This document shows positions 34,854 to 44,237 of a DNA stretch of 64,000 nt, piece after piece. Source of the DNA: an uncultured Clostridia bacterium (GTDB taxonomy: Bacteria > Bacillota > Clostridia > Christensenellales > UBA1242). Location of the stretch: positions 124,001-188,000 of the forward strand of contig CAKVLP010000001.1 in assembly GCA_934757825.1 (NCBI GenBank). The letters run 5' to 3'. The position numbers and the translations under genes were made by a program. Within the stretch, counting starts at the first letter, position 1; each line of letters starts with the position of its first letter. Below the pieces are notes generated by a model. That model did not search any database. It was given only the letters and a program-made list of their open reading frames with translations, and was not told the origin of the DNA.

Positions 34854-34882
34854 GTTTTAACATTTTACAATCTTTTTGTCAA
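34854..34882 (-). promoter_or_regulatory. rbr: Rubrerythrin promoter
   Basis: On the minus strand TTGACA (34877-34882), a 17-base spacer and TAAAAC (34854-34859), about 28 bases before the ATG. Confidence 0.6.
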
Positions 34883-34967
34883 AGAAAAGAACCTTTAAAC
34901 ATTTGTAAATTTGCACAAAAATACTTCTGCCTTTTTCTTATCTTAAAGTACTAAGTCATATCACATT

Positions 34968-35130
34968 TTAATGTTTAAGAATAAACCACTCACAAATAAA
35001 AAACTCACGTAAATTTTTATCGTCACAATTTAAACATTAAAATTTAAATGTAATATTTTCAAGCATTAGATATTAAATCACATTTTAAATGTAAAAAACT
35101 CAAGTAAAATATGTCCATCGGTTATCATTA
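34968..35130. repeat. Degenerate AT-rich duplication
   Basis: Two units about 100 bases apart share TCACATTTTAA(A)TGT followed by AAAAAACTCA(C/A)GTAAA. The units have diverged by indels. Origin unknown. Confidence 0.4.
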
Positions 35131-35218
35131 CAATTAAAACTTTTATATTTACAACTTGAAATATAAACCAAAATCATCGACAAGGGCTTTAATGATTAAA
35201 AATTATAATAATTATGAT

Positions 35219-35248
35219 TTTGTCAAAAAGTATAATAATATTGTCAAT
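35219..35248. repeat. Phased TTTTGTCAAAA motif pair, site 2
   Basis: TTTTGTCAAAAAG and ATTGTCAATAA have GTC cores 21 bases apart and are enclosed by a perfect inverted repeat ATTATGATTT/AAATCATAAT. Confidence 0.5.
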
Positions 35249-35257
35249 AAATCATAA

Positions 35258-35290
35258 TATAAAAACAAAAAGGCGGGATTAACCCGCCTT
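35258..35290 (-). terminator. Terminator after the second collagen-like gene
   Basis: AAGGCGGG and CCCGCCTT stem; on the minus strand it is followed by TTTTGTTTTT. Confidence 0.85.
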
Positions 35291-35295
35291 AACAA

Positions 35296-35904
35296 TTATA
35301 CTATTCTAACTACCGTAAGAAATGCACTTGGAGCTCCAGTACCCGACAAAGAGCCATTTTGATTGATCGTAGGTACTAAAGTTATAAGAGCGTTGGCCTC
35401 GAGATTCATTACAAAAGTCGCGCTTACAGGTGAATTAGTTGTTAAATTTCTGCCAGTAGTTGCAACCGTATTTCCGTTAATCGCAATTGCAACATAATCG
35501 GTAGCAGTAGCATTTGCGTAAGTGTTTACACCAAAACTAACCCAATACACTCCTGCCGTTGGAATAGTAACTGAATCGCTGTCTACAACCAACCCATTGT
35601 TTGTAAGCACTGTAGACAACGTTAGAGCCACACCGCTTGTCATATCTTGGGCGTTTGGATTTAAGATACTAGCGTTTTGATTGATAAGTGTAGCAGTTGC
35701 ACCAGTTGGACCAGTAGGTCCGGTTGGTCCTGTTGGACCAGTAACGCCGATAGGTCCTTGAATCCCTTGTGGCCCGGTCGCACCAGTTGGGCCGATTGGG
35801 CCGGCAGGACCCGTAGGTCCAGTTATTCCACGAGTAACTGTATTTACAAATCCGCCACAGCCACATCTTTCACGCCAAACATTGTTATTACCACAACAAC
35901 ACAT
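35296..35904 (-). CDS. Collagen-like (BclA/exosporium-type) protein
   Basis: The 202-residue protein starts with a Cys-rich patch ([18 protein letters not shown]), followed by an uninterrupted Gly-X-Thr/Pro tract at about residues 26-70 ([19 protein letters not shown] and so on), and a ~130-residue beta-rich C-terminal domain ([28 protein letters not shown]). This is the architecture of BclA-like exosporium filament proteins. There is no signal peptide. A near-perfect AAGGAGG site precedes the ATG, and a sigma-E-like promoter lies upstream, consistent with mother-cell expression. Confidence 0.88.
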   Translation of the reverse strand: MCCCGNNNVWRERCGCGGFVNTVTRGITGPTGPAGPIGPTGATGPQGIQGPIGVTGPTGPTGPTGPTGATATLINQNASILNPNAQDMTSGVALTLSTVLTNNGLVVDSDSVTIPTAGVYWVSFGVNTYANATATDYVAIAINGNTVATTGRNLTTNSPVSATFVMNLEANALITLVPTINQNGSLSGTGAPSAFLTVVRIV

Positions 35905-35936
35905 ATGATAACCTCCTTATATAGTGGTATCATTTT

Positions 35937-35965
35937 ATTGTATTCCGACTTGGTTGCAATTTGAC
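35937..35965 (-). promoter_or_regulatory. Sigma-E-like promoter of the collagen-like gene
   Basis: On the minus strand GTCAAATT (35958-35965), a 13-base spacer and AATACAAT (35937-35944) differ from the Bacillus sigma-E consensus (GTCATATT, CATACAAT) at one position each. It lies 33 bases before the start codon. Confidence 0.5.
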
Positions 35966-36034
35966 ACAACTTATATAAATCGATATAAAACACCAAAGTT
36001 AAAACCAAACATTGAAATAATGTAGAGATTAGAT

Positions 36035-36063
36035 TTGACAAACTTACACCAAATGAATATAAT
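36035..36063 (+). promoter_or_regulatory. Promoter of tRNA-Gly
   Basis: TTGACA (36035-36040), a 17-base spacer and TATAAT (36058-36063): perfect boxes, 18 bases before the tRNA. Confidence 0.88.
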
Positions 36064-36081
36064 AATGGAGTAAAAGTTAAT

Positions 36082-36155
36082 GCGGGTGTAACTCAATGGT
36101 AGAGTGCTGGCTTCCCAAGCCAGTTACGGGGGTCCGATTCCCCTCACCCGCTCCA
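36082..36155 (+). tRNA. tRNA-Gly (anticodon CCC)
   Basis: A complete 74-base cloverleaf: acceptor GCGGGTG/CACCCGC, anticodon stem CTGGC/GCCAG with loop TTCCCAA (anticodon CCC), T-arm and encoded CCA. It reads GGG codons. Confidence 0.95.
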
Positions 36156-36162
36156 AAAAGTA

Positions 36163-36197
36163 AAAAAGAAAAGTCTTAATGACTTTTCTTTTTTTAG
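36163..36197 (+). terminator. Terminator after tRNA-Gly
   Basis: AAAAGAAAAGTC and GACTTTTCTTTT stem with a T-run. Confidence 0.85.
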
Positions 36198-36251
36198 GTT
36201 TAGTCACAAAATTACGTATGTGCAATACTGGGTTTTGATATATAATCAAAA

Positions 36252-37574
36252 TTATTTAAGGTTTAGAACCGCCAAAGTTTCCACGTGACAAGTTTCGGGA
36301 AACATATCGTAAGGCGTAATTTTTTGGACATCATACATTGCTTTTAATCCGCTTAGATCTCTCGCAAGTGTGCTTGGATTACACGAAACATACACAATTT
36401 TTTGCGGTTTGGTTTTTAGGATTGTTTCGATAACTTTTTGATCACACCCCTTTCTTGGCGGGTCAAGCACCAGTGAAAAACTCTTCAACCCTTTTGTGAT
36501 TTTTGGAAGTTCGACAGATGTATCTCCGCAAATATTTGTAAGGTTTTTAATCCCATTTGTTTTGCAAAGTTCGTCAGCGCTTTTTGTTGCGTCAGGCACA
36601 ATTTCAATACCATAAACGCGCTCAGCCTTTCTACTTATCATTGCAGAAAGAAGACCTGCGCCACTGTACGCGTCGATTACTATTTCGCCCTCAATTTCTT
36701 TTAAAACTTCGTCGTATATTTTCGACTTGATATCATTATTAACTTGCAAAAAACTAGCATTTGTTATTTCATATTTTATGCCGTTTTCTTCGCATTTAAT
36801 TGACTTTATGCCAGCAATATGTTTGTAATCAAAAGTCAAAATAGCGTTGGATTTTTTGGTGTTTATGTTGATATTTAGCCCGAAATTATCAAATTTTTCA
36901 CTCAATTGACTCACTAAATCGTCCGAATGAGGCAAGGTTTTGCCATTGATCACGAATGTAAAAAGAGATTGCCCATTTACACACCTCGCAACAAGGTGTT
37001 TAAGCAGTCCACTATTCTTCTCTTCGTCGTAAACGCTTATGTTGTGCTTTTCCACCCACGTGTTCACGATTTTTATAAGGTCGCTTGCCCAAGGTTCTTG
37101 AATTGAGCAGTCGTCGATATCAACAATGTTATGCGAATTGTTTCTAAACATTCCAAGTTTTCCACTAATCGGATTAAACGGAAAAGCAAGTTTGTTTCGA
37201 TACTCATATGGTCTATCGCACGCCACACAGGGCTCAACTTTTACGTCTAGTTTTCCTATATTATTAAGCGCGCATTCCACAAGCCTGGTTTTTAGCGCAA
37301 GTTGTTTTGGATACGAGACGTGTTGCACTTGACACCCTCCGCATTTTTTGAAATACGGACATTTTGGTTCCACCCTATACTCACTTGGCTCAATAATTTC
37401 AAGAACTTTGCAGATGTACGCTTTTTGTTTTGTGTTAATCACTTGCACTTTTACGGTTTCGCCCGCAATTGCATATGGCACAAAAAGCACCACGCCATCA
37501 ACCTTTGCGATACCCTCCAAATTACACCCTGTGTCGATAATTTTTACATCAATTATGTCGTTTTCCTTAATCAT
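36252..37574 (-). CDS. rlmD: 23S rRNA (uracil-5-)-methyltransferase, RlmD/RlmCD family
   Basis: The 440-residue protein has an N-terminal TRAM domain (about residues 1-60), a [4Fe-4S] Cys cluster CPYFKKCGGCQVQH, and a C-terminal SAM methyltransferase domain with DAYSGAGLLSAMI, DPPRKGCDQKV, YVSCNPSTLARDL (catalytic Cys) and MFPETCHVETLAVL. These are the RumA/TrmA-type residues for m5U formation. In Firmicutes one RlmCD enzyme can modify both U747 and U1939, so the exact target is inferred. It is transcribed alone. Confidence 0.93.
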   Translation of the reverse strand: MIKENDIIDVKIIDTGCNLEGIAKVDGVVLFVPYAIAGETVKVQVINTKQKAYICKVLEIIEPSEYRVEPKCPYFKKCGGCQVQHVSYPKQLALKTRLVECALNNIGKLDVKVEPCVACDRPYEYRNKLAFPFNPISGKLGMFRNNSHNIVDIDDCSIQEPWASDLIKIVNTWVEKHNISVYDEEKNSGLLKHLVARCVNGQSLFTFVINGKTLPHSDDLVSQLSEKFDNFGLNININTKKSNAILTFDYKHIAGIKSIKCEENGIKYEITNASFLQVNNDIKSKIYDEVLKEIEGEIVIDAYSGAGLLSAMISRKAERVYGIEIVPDATKSADELCKTNGIKNLTNICGDTSVELPKITKGLKSFSLVLDPPRKGCDQKVIETILKTKPQKIVYVSCNPSTLARDLSGLKAMYDVQKITPYDMFPETCHVETLAVLNLK

Positions 37575-37681
37575 AAGTCACCTACTAAAAAAATTATATC
37601 AAAATTGGAATTTTTTTACAACTTATATAAGTTGTAATCGATTTTTGGTGGGCAAAAAATAAAAAAACTTCATAAAATGTA

Positions 37682-37710
37682 TTGACAAGAAGTTTTTTGA
37701 GTGGTAACTT
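37682..37710 (+). promoter_or_regulatory. Promoter of the leader peptide/ABC exporter unit
   Basis: TTGACA (37682-37687), a 17-base spacer and TAACTT (37705-37710), about 50 bases before the leader peptide. Confidence 0.7.
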
Positions 37711-37762
37711 AAAAGTGTTAAAGATTGAAAGATTTTGCAAATAAAATAAGGAGGAAACTAAA

Positions 37763-37825
37763 ATGAGCGAAGTTAAAAATCTACTTAACAATTTAATACT
37801 TGTTCATTTTGTGGTTTCTATTTAG
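37763..37825 (+). CDS. 20-residue leader peptide
   Basis: A short frame preceded by a perfect AAGGAGG site (7-8 bases away) encodes MSEVKNLLNN followed by a hydrophobic LILVHFVVSI end and TAG. The strong initiation signal for so short a product, followed 33 bases later by a terminator hairpin and then the exporter gene, is the arrangement of ribosome-stalling leader peptides such as those before antibiotic-induced exporters (bmrB before bmrCD in Bacillus is the closest known type). The idea that stalling by an antibiotic prevents termination is inference. Confidence 0.65.
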   Translation: MSEVKNLLNNLILVHFVVSI

Positions 37826-37857
37826 CCCTTATTTTTGACGCATATACGCTAAATTTG

Positions 37858-37886
37858 ACCCCAGAATGAACTTCTGGGGTTTTTTC
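37858..37886 (+). promoter_or_regulatory. Attenuator terminator before the ABC exporter
   Basis: ACCCCAGAA and TTCTGGGGT form a strong stem followed by TTTTTT, located between the leader peptide and the exporter start. I did not find a clear antiterminator stem by eye. Confidence 0.75.
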
Positions 37887-37920
37887 ACCTCAAAAAACAT
37901 CTTTTTTAGGAGAAAACTAT

Positions 37921-39681
37921 ATGAAAAATAATAAATTTAGCGTGTTAAAGTATTTTAAAGAAAAGAAATTAACCGTATTTTGTTATGTGGCTTTCACTGC
38001 AATATCATATGCGTTGAGCATTGTTGCAACATACAAAATGGCGCAGTTTTTGGAACTTATTTCCGCCACCGACTTTTCAAGCGCGACCCGATGTTTTATC
38101 ATAACCGCAATTTGCATTGTGTGTGCTAGGTTGTCGTTATGGCTAAGTTGTGTGTTTTTCTACAATTTTGGAGCGTATCTCGGCACGGGGATAAAGCGAG
38201 ATTTGACACATCGTTGTATTGAGTTTTGCTCAACCAGTTTCAACAAAATCTCGTCTGGCAAACTAAACGTTAGGGTTTTAAACGACCCAGAAAGCATAAT
38301 CTGGGCAATGGACGGACTTGTTGAATCATTTGCAAATGCGGTCAGCGGACTTATCGCAATCGTAATCATTTTGTCTTACAATTTGGTTATTGGTCTAATT
38401 ATCACCGCAACAATTGCAATTTTGATTGTTTTTGAAATATACAAGCAAAAGTTGTGGACCAAAAACACCAAGAAATTAAACAAAACTTGCGAGAAGTTTT
38501 CGACATACACAAACGAAATTATCCGAAGCGAAAAAGACATCAAATCGCTTAATATGGAACAAACGCTTGTGGATCAATCGAAAGATTTGCTTAAAGATTA
38601 CAGCAAAGACTTCAAACGAAAATTCCACGCAAACAGCAACCTTTGGAGCCTAAGGTCGTTTATAGTAGATGTAGTAGTTATTGGCGTAATATTTATGTCG
38701 ATAAGCCTACTTAAAAACGCGTATCTTGGAATAAGCGCATTCCTATTCATAATGCTAAACAAGGACTCTATCCAAGAAGTAATCTGGTCGCTGGGACGAA
38801 TTGCCGAAAACCTAAACACCTGCAAAATTTCTGCAAAACGAATAAGCGAGTTGATGGACGAGGACAAATTCCCGACCGAAAGTTTTGGCTACAAAACGCT
38901 AGAAAACTGCAAGGGCGAAATTGAGTTTAGAAACGTGTCGTTTAGTTACGAGGAAATAGATTTATCCGATGACGACGACAAAAAAGAGAAAAAAGAACCC
39001 GTTAAAAAGCAGGTTTTTAAGGATTTCAATATGTTGATTCCAAGCAACACCACAGTTGCACTTGTGGGCAGAAGTGGTTGCGGAAAATCTACAATTCTAA
39101 ACCTTATCCCAAAACTTTACACTGCCGACGAGGGCGAAGTTTTGATAGATGGCGTGAATGTTAACGAACTTACGCACGATGCACTTAGGGAAAACATAAG
39201 CCTAGTAAGCCAATTCCCTTACATTTTCGACACTACAATTAAGAAAAACTTGCTACTAGCAAAACCAGACGCGACCGACGAGGAAATTGCGGACGTTGTG
39301 AAAAAGTCGAATATGGACTTTTTGGACAATATGCCAAAAGGGCTAGACACCTTAGTTGGCGAAGGCGGAATCAAACTATCCGGCGGACAAAAGCAAAGGC
39401 TAGCAATCGCGCGCGCCCTACTTAGAAACACCCGCATAATTTTGTTTGACGAGAGTACGTCGAGCCTAGACAATTTCTCACAAAACGAAATCAAAAAGAG
39501 CATTGATGCCCTATCCCACAACAGCACGGTTGTGATTGTGGCGCACAGATTATCAACCATTAAAAATGCGGATATAATCTACTTTATAGACAACGGTCAA
39601 ATTGAAGCACAAGGCACATTTGAAGAACTTTTCGACTCAAATGAAAAGTTCCAAAAATTGTTTGTGGCAGAAAATATTTAA
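37921..39681 (+). CDS. ABC exporter half-transporter (membrane plus ATPase)
   Basis: The 586-residue protein has an N-terminal six-segment transmembrane domain (about 1-300) and a nucleotide-binding domain with Walker A GRSGCGKST, Q-loop VSQFPYIFD, signature LSGGQ, Walker B ILFDEST with catalytic Glu, and H-loop VAHRLS. A charged insertion (SDDDDKKEKKEPVKK) interrupts the first strands of the ATPase domain. It has a single half-size subunit, so it probably works as a homodimer. AGGAGAA precedes the ATG. The upstream leader peptide and attenuator suggest drug-inducible export. Confidence 0.93.
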   Translation: MKNNKFSVLKYFKEKKLTVFCYVAFTAISYALSIVATYKMAQFLELISATDFSSATRCFIITAICIVCARLSLWLSCVFFYNFGAYLGTGIKRDLTHRCIEFCSTSFNKISSGKLNVRVLNDPESIIWAMDGLVESFANAVSGLIAIVIILSYNLVIGLIITATIAILIVFEIYKQKLWTKNTKKLNKTCEKFSTYTNEIIRSEKDIKSLNMEQTLVDQSKDLLKDYSKDFKRKFHANSNLWSLRSFIVDVVVIGVIFMSISLLKNAYLGISAFLFIMLNKDSIQEVIWSLGRIAENLNTCKISAKRISELMDEDKFPTESFGYKTLENCKGEIEFRNVSFSYEEIDLSDDDDKKEKKEPVKKQVFKDFNMLIPSNTTVALVGRSGCGKSTILNLIPKLYTADEGEVLIDGVNVNELTHDALRENISLVSQFPYIFDTTIKKNLLLAKPDATDEEIADVVKKSNMDFLDNMPKGLDTLVGEGGIKLSGGQKQRLAIARALLRNTRIILFDESTSSLDNFSQNEIKKSIDALSHNSTVVIVAHRLSTIKNADIIYFIDNGQIEAQGTFEELFDSNEKFQKLFVAENI

Positions 39682-39716
39682 TAAAATACTAAATAATTTA
39701 AACAATTGAATACAAA

Positions 39717-39771
39717 AAAACAAACCCTCTTAAAATGTAGTGCCATAATGACACTATGGGGGTTTGTTTTT
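39717..39771. terminator. Terminator between convergent ABC genes
   Basis: AAACAAACCC and GGGTTTGTTT form the outer stem with an inner AGTG/CACT stem; T-run on the plus side. Confidence 0.7.
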
Positions 39772-39777
39772 TATATA

Positions 39778-42336
39778 TTATTCCGTCCTTAACGCTTTAA
39801 CTGGGTCTTTTTTAGCCGCCATTAGCGCTGGGGACAATCCCGCAAGAAGGGTCAAAGCGACACTCACGCCTATCAAGATAAGGATATTTGGAAGCGTCAA
39901 AAACGCCATTGACGTAGTTATTACTCCACCCGCAAGGTTTTTGATAATTGCGCTTATTGGGAATGTTAGTATAAAACTTACAAGCACGCCAAATGTCCCA
40001 GAGATAAATCCCACACTCAAAGTTTCAGCATTAAACACGCGCGCGATGTCTTTTTTCCTTGCGCCGATACTACGAAGCACGCCTATTTCTTTTGTTCTTT
40101 CAATAACCGATGTGTAAGTTATTACGCCTATCATTATGCTCGAAACAATTAGCGAAATTGCCGAAAATGCAATCAAAACATACGACACAATATCAATTAG
40201 CGAGCCAAGTGTTTCGGTCAAAAATCCCGTGCTATCGTTAACAACAATTTTGTTGTTGCGCTCGGTTTCAATACTATTCCAAGCGGAGATATAATCCATT
40301 ACATCTTTTTTCGCATCAAACGACGATGTGTAGAAGTAAAGTGCTGTTGGAACAGAACTAGCGCCAAGCATTTGCAACGCCATTTGCATCGCGTCATTCT
40401 CGGAAAGTGTCGTATTAAACTGTGTTTTTACGATGTTTATAATCTTTGCGCAAGTCTCGTACTTAAAGTATTCTTGTGGTTCGTTTCCTTGTGTAAACGC
40501 CTTTAACTCACTTATTTCTAAGTTGAATGGAATATAAAGGTTGTCGGTTACGCCAAGTTTTAAGGTCTCTTTAACAACTTCGCTATTTAGCGCGTCCGCT
40601 CTTAAATATTCCGAAAGTTCTGGCAAGTAGTAAATGCCAGTGGACAAAATGTTGCTTGAAGAATCCTCTTTTAATCTTAGCACGCAAGTAATTTTTAACG
40701 TGTTATCCGAAACGCTATCGTATAGTGCAAAGTCGCGTTTGTCGATTGTGATTGGGCTAAACGTTTTGTTTCCGTCCGAGTCAGTCCCCTCTTTGAAATA
40801 ATCATTGTTGGTTAAAAATCTATATTCTTTGCCTATGAATTTGCTAAAATCTGCCACCGTAGTTTTTTGTCCCGGTGCAATTTCGATGCCGTCAGTCAGA
40901 CCAAGACTATCTAGTAGTTCGTAGGTTATGGAGTTTTCGGAGGACACAACAAGCGCAACCTCGTTTTTATTCGACGGATAGTGTGCGCCCGTTCCACCCA
41001 AAACATCGTAGTTTTCAAGGATATAATCCTTATTTGCGATGCCTTCGGAGAACGTGTTAGACGATGTGGTTCCGCTCGTACTACTTGTAACTGTGCTGGT
41101 GTTTATGTGTTTTAATTCCCCGCCCGACATTGTAAGCACTTGCAAGGTTGTCGCATACGAGTACTTATATGCGGTTAAGTTTTTGTTGTCTTTTTTGTTG
41201 TCATTTTCAACATATTTGTTCATATACTCCACAAAATCGGGACTTAAAAAGTTAAAGTTTCCGAATTGGAACAACATATTTGACACCTTATAAATGTTGG
41301 TCTGGCTATCTTTATCCGCATCAGTGCTACTTGCCTCATTTTTAGAAAAGTAATCGGTCAAAGCATTGTAATCGATTGCGACCGTGCCCACCGTAACTGG
41401 ATATCCGCTAAGCGTCTCCGATTGCATATTGCCCACATACGCATTGAGCCCGTTGCTCACCGACAACACCAGTGCAATGCCGATAATGCCTATGCTTCCC
41501 GCAAAAGATGTGATTATTGTTTTCCATTTTTTGCTTAATAGGTTTTTAAGCGAAAGTGAAATCGCCGTAAAAATGCCCATTGCACTATGCGCCTTTTTTG
41601 TGCTTGTTTTTGGAATTGCAAGGCTTGCATTCATCGCCTCAATTTCCGCTTTGGTCGGATTGTATGGCTTGTTGTCGTCGGTCATAACGCCGTCTAGAAT
41701 TTTAATAATCCTATCGGAGTACTCCTCTGCTAGGCTTTCGTTGTGTGTGACCATAATCACCAGACAACTGCTGGATATCTCTTTTAAAATGTCCATAACC
41801 TGAACACTGGTTTTTGAATCAAGAGCGCCAGTTGGCTCGTCGGCAAGAATAATTTTCGGATCGTTTACTATTGCCCTTGCAATAGCAACTCTCTGCATTT
41901 GTCCACCGCTAAGTTGGTTAGGTTTTTTCTTGATTTGAGAGCCAAGCCCCACTTTTTTAAGCGCTTTAATTGCTTTTTCGCGTTTTTCCTTTTTGGAACA
42001 GCCCGCAATTGACAAAGCAAGTTCTACATTTTCAAGCACGCTAAGGTGCGAGATTAGGTTGTAGGACTGAAAAACAAAGCCAATATAGTGGTTTCGATAA
42101 GTGTCCCAATCGCTATCTTTATAGTTTTTGGTCGATTTGCCGTCGATAATTATATCGCCCGAAGTGTACTTATCTAACCCACCTATAATATTAAGAAGCG
42201 TGGTTTTTCCACAACCAGATGGGCCTAAAATAGAAACAAATTCGTTGTCCCTAAAATTGATGCTCACTCCTTTAAGCGCGTCAACAGGTGTATCGCCAGT
42301 AGGATATTGTTTGACAATCTTTTTTAATTCGATCAT
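39778..42336 (-). CDS. MacB-like ABC transporter, fused ATPase and FtsX-type permease
   Basis: The 852-residue protein has an N-terminal ATPase domain of the LolD/MacB type (Walker [24 protein letters not shown], Walker [13 protein letters not shown]), a first membrane segment near residue 275, a large extracellular domain (about 300-690) and three C-terminal membrane segments with an FtsX-like core ([25 protein letters not shown]). It resembles Firmicutes mechanotransmission-type ABC proteins such as antimicrobial-peptide resistance systems. No two-component system is adjacent. The gene is monocistronic. Confidence 0.93.
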   Translation of the reverse strand: MIELKKIVKQYPTGDTPVDALKGVSINFRDNEFVSILGPSGCGKTTLLNIIGGLDKYTSGDIIIDGKSTKNYKDSDWDTYRNHYIGFVFQSYNLISHLSVLENVELALSIAGCSKKEKREKAIKALKKVGLGSQIKKKPNQLSGGQMQRVAIARAIVNDPKIILADEPTGALDSKTSVQVMDILKEISSSCLVIMVTHNESLAEEYSDRIIKILDGVMTDDNKPYNPTKAEIEAMNASLAIPKTSTKKAHSAMGIFTAISLSLKNLLSKKWKTIITSFAGSIGIIGIALVLSVSNGLNAYVGNMQSETLSGYPVTVGTVAIDYNALTDYFSKNEASSTDADKDSQTNIYKVSNMLFQFGNFNFLSPDFVEYMNKYVENDNKKDNKNLTAYKYSYATTLQVLTMSGGELKHINTSTVTSSTSGTTSSNTFSEGIANKDYILENYDVLGGTGAHYPSNKNEVALVVSSENSITYELLDSLGLTDGIEIAPGQKTTVADFSKFIGKEYRFLTNNDYFKEGTDSDGNKTFSPITIDKRDFALYDSVSDNTLKITCVLRLKEDSSSNILSTGIYYLPELSEYLRADALNSEVVKETLKLGVTDNLYIPFNLEISELKAFTQGNEPQEYFKYETCAKIINIVKTQFNTTLSENDAMQMALQMLGASSVPTALYFYTSSFDAKKDVMDYISAWNSIETERNNKIVVNDSTGFLTETLGSLIDIVSYVLIAFSAISLIVSSIMIGVITYTSVIERTKEIGVLRSIGARKKDIARVFNAETLSVGFISGTFGVLVSFILTFPISAIIKNLAGGVITTSMAFLTLPNILILIGVSVALTLLAGLSPALMAAKKDPVKALRTE

Positions 42337-42395
42337 AAGTTTTCTCCTTATATCTTAGCCAATATTATATCAAAAAGTTAAAATATTGCATAACT

Positions 42396-42437
42396 AAAAA
42401 CACTTAAAATTTTATCATTTTAAGTGTTTTTGTTTTT
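42396..42437 (-). terminator. Terminator of the heterodimeric exporter operon
   Basis: AAAAACACTTAAAAT and ATTTTAAGTGTTTTT form a long stem. Confidence 0.75.
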
Positions 42438-42476
42438 CTATATTTAGTTTATGAAAAATCGGTTTTCGTTTGCTAT

Positions 42477-44237
42477 TTACACAACATTAAATTGGCTATT
42501 GTATAGATAGTGATAAAAGCCCTTTTTCTCCAACAATTCCTCGTGTGTGCCCTGCTCTATAATCTGACCTTTTCTCATAACCAAAATTATATCGCTCCCC
42601 ACGATTGTGGACAACCTATGCGCCACCATAAAGCAAGTTTTGCCTTTCATAACCACATTAAACGCCTTTTGGATTGCCATTTCGGCGCGGGTGTCAATGT
42701 TGCTTGTCGCCTCGTCCAAAATCAAGATTTTTGGTTTCATAAGGATAATTCGGGCGATACAAATCAACTGTTTTTGACCTTGTGAAATGTTGTCGCCGTT
42801 TTCGTTGATAAGGCTATTGTATCCACGATCCATTCTAAGTATAAAGTCGTGAGCGCCAGCAAGTTTCGCAGCCTCCTCGACCTCTTCAATTGTGGCACTT
42901 GGTCTACCAAAGGCGATGTTGTCGCGAATTGTTCCGCTAAACAACCAACTCTCTTGCAACACCATTCCAAACTGGTTTCTAAGACTTTTTCTGGTGATTG
43001 CGTTTATTGGCGTTTCGTTTAGTTTTATGTGTCCGCCTGTCACGTCATAAAACCTCATAAGTAGGTTTATAAAAGTTGTTTTTCCACAACCGGTTGGCCC
43101 AACAATTGCCACTTTTTGACCCGGTTTTACTTCCAAGTTGAAGTTTTCAATAAGTTTTTGTTTTGGAGTGTAAGAAAAACTTACGTCTTCAATATTAACC
43201 GAACCATCACACTCTTCGAGCACTGGCAAATTGGAGTCGTCAAGTTCGTTTGGCTCGTCTAGGATTGCAAAAATTCGGTGGCTAGAAGCAAGCGCCGTCT
43301 GAACGTCGGACACCACTCCACTTATCTCGCTAAATGGCTTAGCGTACTGGTCGGCGTAGTTTAGAAACGACGAAATTACGCCCACGCTTAGCCCGCCGTT
43401 TAGGGCAAACATACAGCCCGCAAAACCAACTATCCCATAGGTTAGGCCATTGATAAAACGAGTCGCTGGGTTGGACAAACTGCCGTAGTAATGCGATTTT
43501 ACACCGCTATCGTACAATATTTCGTTTTCTGCTTTGAAGCCTTGCAACGCGCGCTCTTCGTATGAAAAGGCCTTAACGACTTTTTGGTTTGTAATCATCT
43601 CTTCAACATATGCACCCATATCGCCATAGGATTTTGCGTGGTCGATGTACATTTTTTTGCTTTTCTTTGCGATATATGCCGTTACGAATATTGATAGTGG
43701 CGAAACTGCCACAACAATTACAGCCATAATAGAGTGAAGACTAAACATAAAGTATATGTTCATAACAATACTACAAACGCCAGAGAAAATAGTTGTGATG
43801 CCTTCCAAAAATCCGTCTGTTATGTTTTCAATATCGTTGACCATTCGGCTTAAATAGTCGCCTCTTGGCATACGGTCTAGGAAACTAAATGGCGTTTTTA
43901 GGATTTTATCGAAAAGTTCGAGTCTTATCTTTTTTGCCACGCCATAACTTAGCCTATTTTCAAAAACGGTAGCAAGCCAATCAAACAGCGAACTAAACAG
44001 AATGCACACCGCAAGGATCAATATATATTTAAGTAGCGCGGAAAAATCGACTGCGCCCACCCCCACAATTACATCTATCGAACGTCCAACAAGTAGCGGA
44101 ATAAGCGAGCCAAGTAGCGAACTTATAAAATAACTTATAAGTGAGGCGTACAAAAACCATCTTAGAGGTTTTGCGTAGTTAAATATTCTTTTTATTTCTT
44201 TAAAATTACTTCTTAAATTACTTTGTTTGGCTGTCAT
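42477..44237 (-). CDS. ABC exporter subunit B (catalytic site complete)
   Basis: The 586-residue half-transporter has six N-terminal membrane segments and an ATPase with Walker A GPTGCGKTT, signature ISQGQ (LSGGQ variant), Walker B LILDEATS with the catalytic Glu, and VAHRLST. I use the ATG at 44237, which overlaps the end of the upstream partner by 20 bases; a GTG at 44258 would add seven residues. The overlap with a second half-transporter that has a degenerate ATP site indicates a heterodimeric exporter of the TM287/288 or BmrCD type. Confidence 0.92.
   Translation of the reverse strand: MTAKQSNLRSNFKEIKRIFNYAKPLRWFLYASLISYFISSLLGSLIPLLVGRSIDVIVGVGAVDFSALLKYILILAVCILFSSLFDWLATVFENRLSYGVAKKIRLELFDKILKTPFSFLDRMPRGDYLSRMVNDIENITDGFLEGITTIFSGVCSIVMNIYFMFSLHSIMAVIVVAVSPLSIFVTAYIAKKSKKMYIDHAKSYGDMGAYVEEMITNQKVVKAFSYEERALQGFKAENEILYDSGVKSHYYGSLSNPATRFINGLTYGIVGFAGCMFALNGGLSVGVISSFLNYADQYAKPFSEISGVVSDVQTALASSHRIFAILDEPNELDDSNLPVLEECDGSVNIEDVSFSYTPKQKLIENFNLEVKPGQKVAIVGPTGCGKTTFINLLMRFYDVTGGHIKLNETPINAITRKSLRNQFGMVLQESWLFSGTIRDNIAFGRPSATIEEVEEAAKLAGAHDFILRMDRGYNSLINENGDNISQGQKQLICIARIILMKPKILILDEATSNIDTRAEMAIQKAFNVVMKGKTCFMVAHRLSTIVGSDIILVMRKGQIIEQGTHEELLEKKGFYHYLYNSQFNVV

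Larger units (their letters stand above)
34827..35295. other. 469-bp AT-rich interval upstream of rubrerythrin
   Basis: It contains the rubrerythrin promoter, a degenerate duplication, a TTTTGTCAAAA motif pair and the terminator of the collagen-like gene. No coding sequence is visible. Confidence 0.6.

Noticed and set aside
35669..35866. Minus-strand frame rich in Trp/Tyr/Arg within the collagen gene
   Set aside because: Shadow of the Gly-X-Y repeat in another frame.
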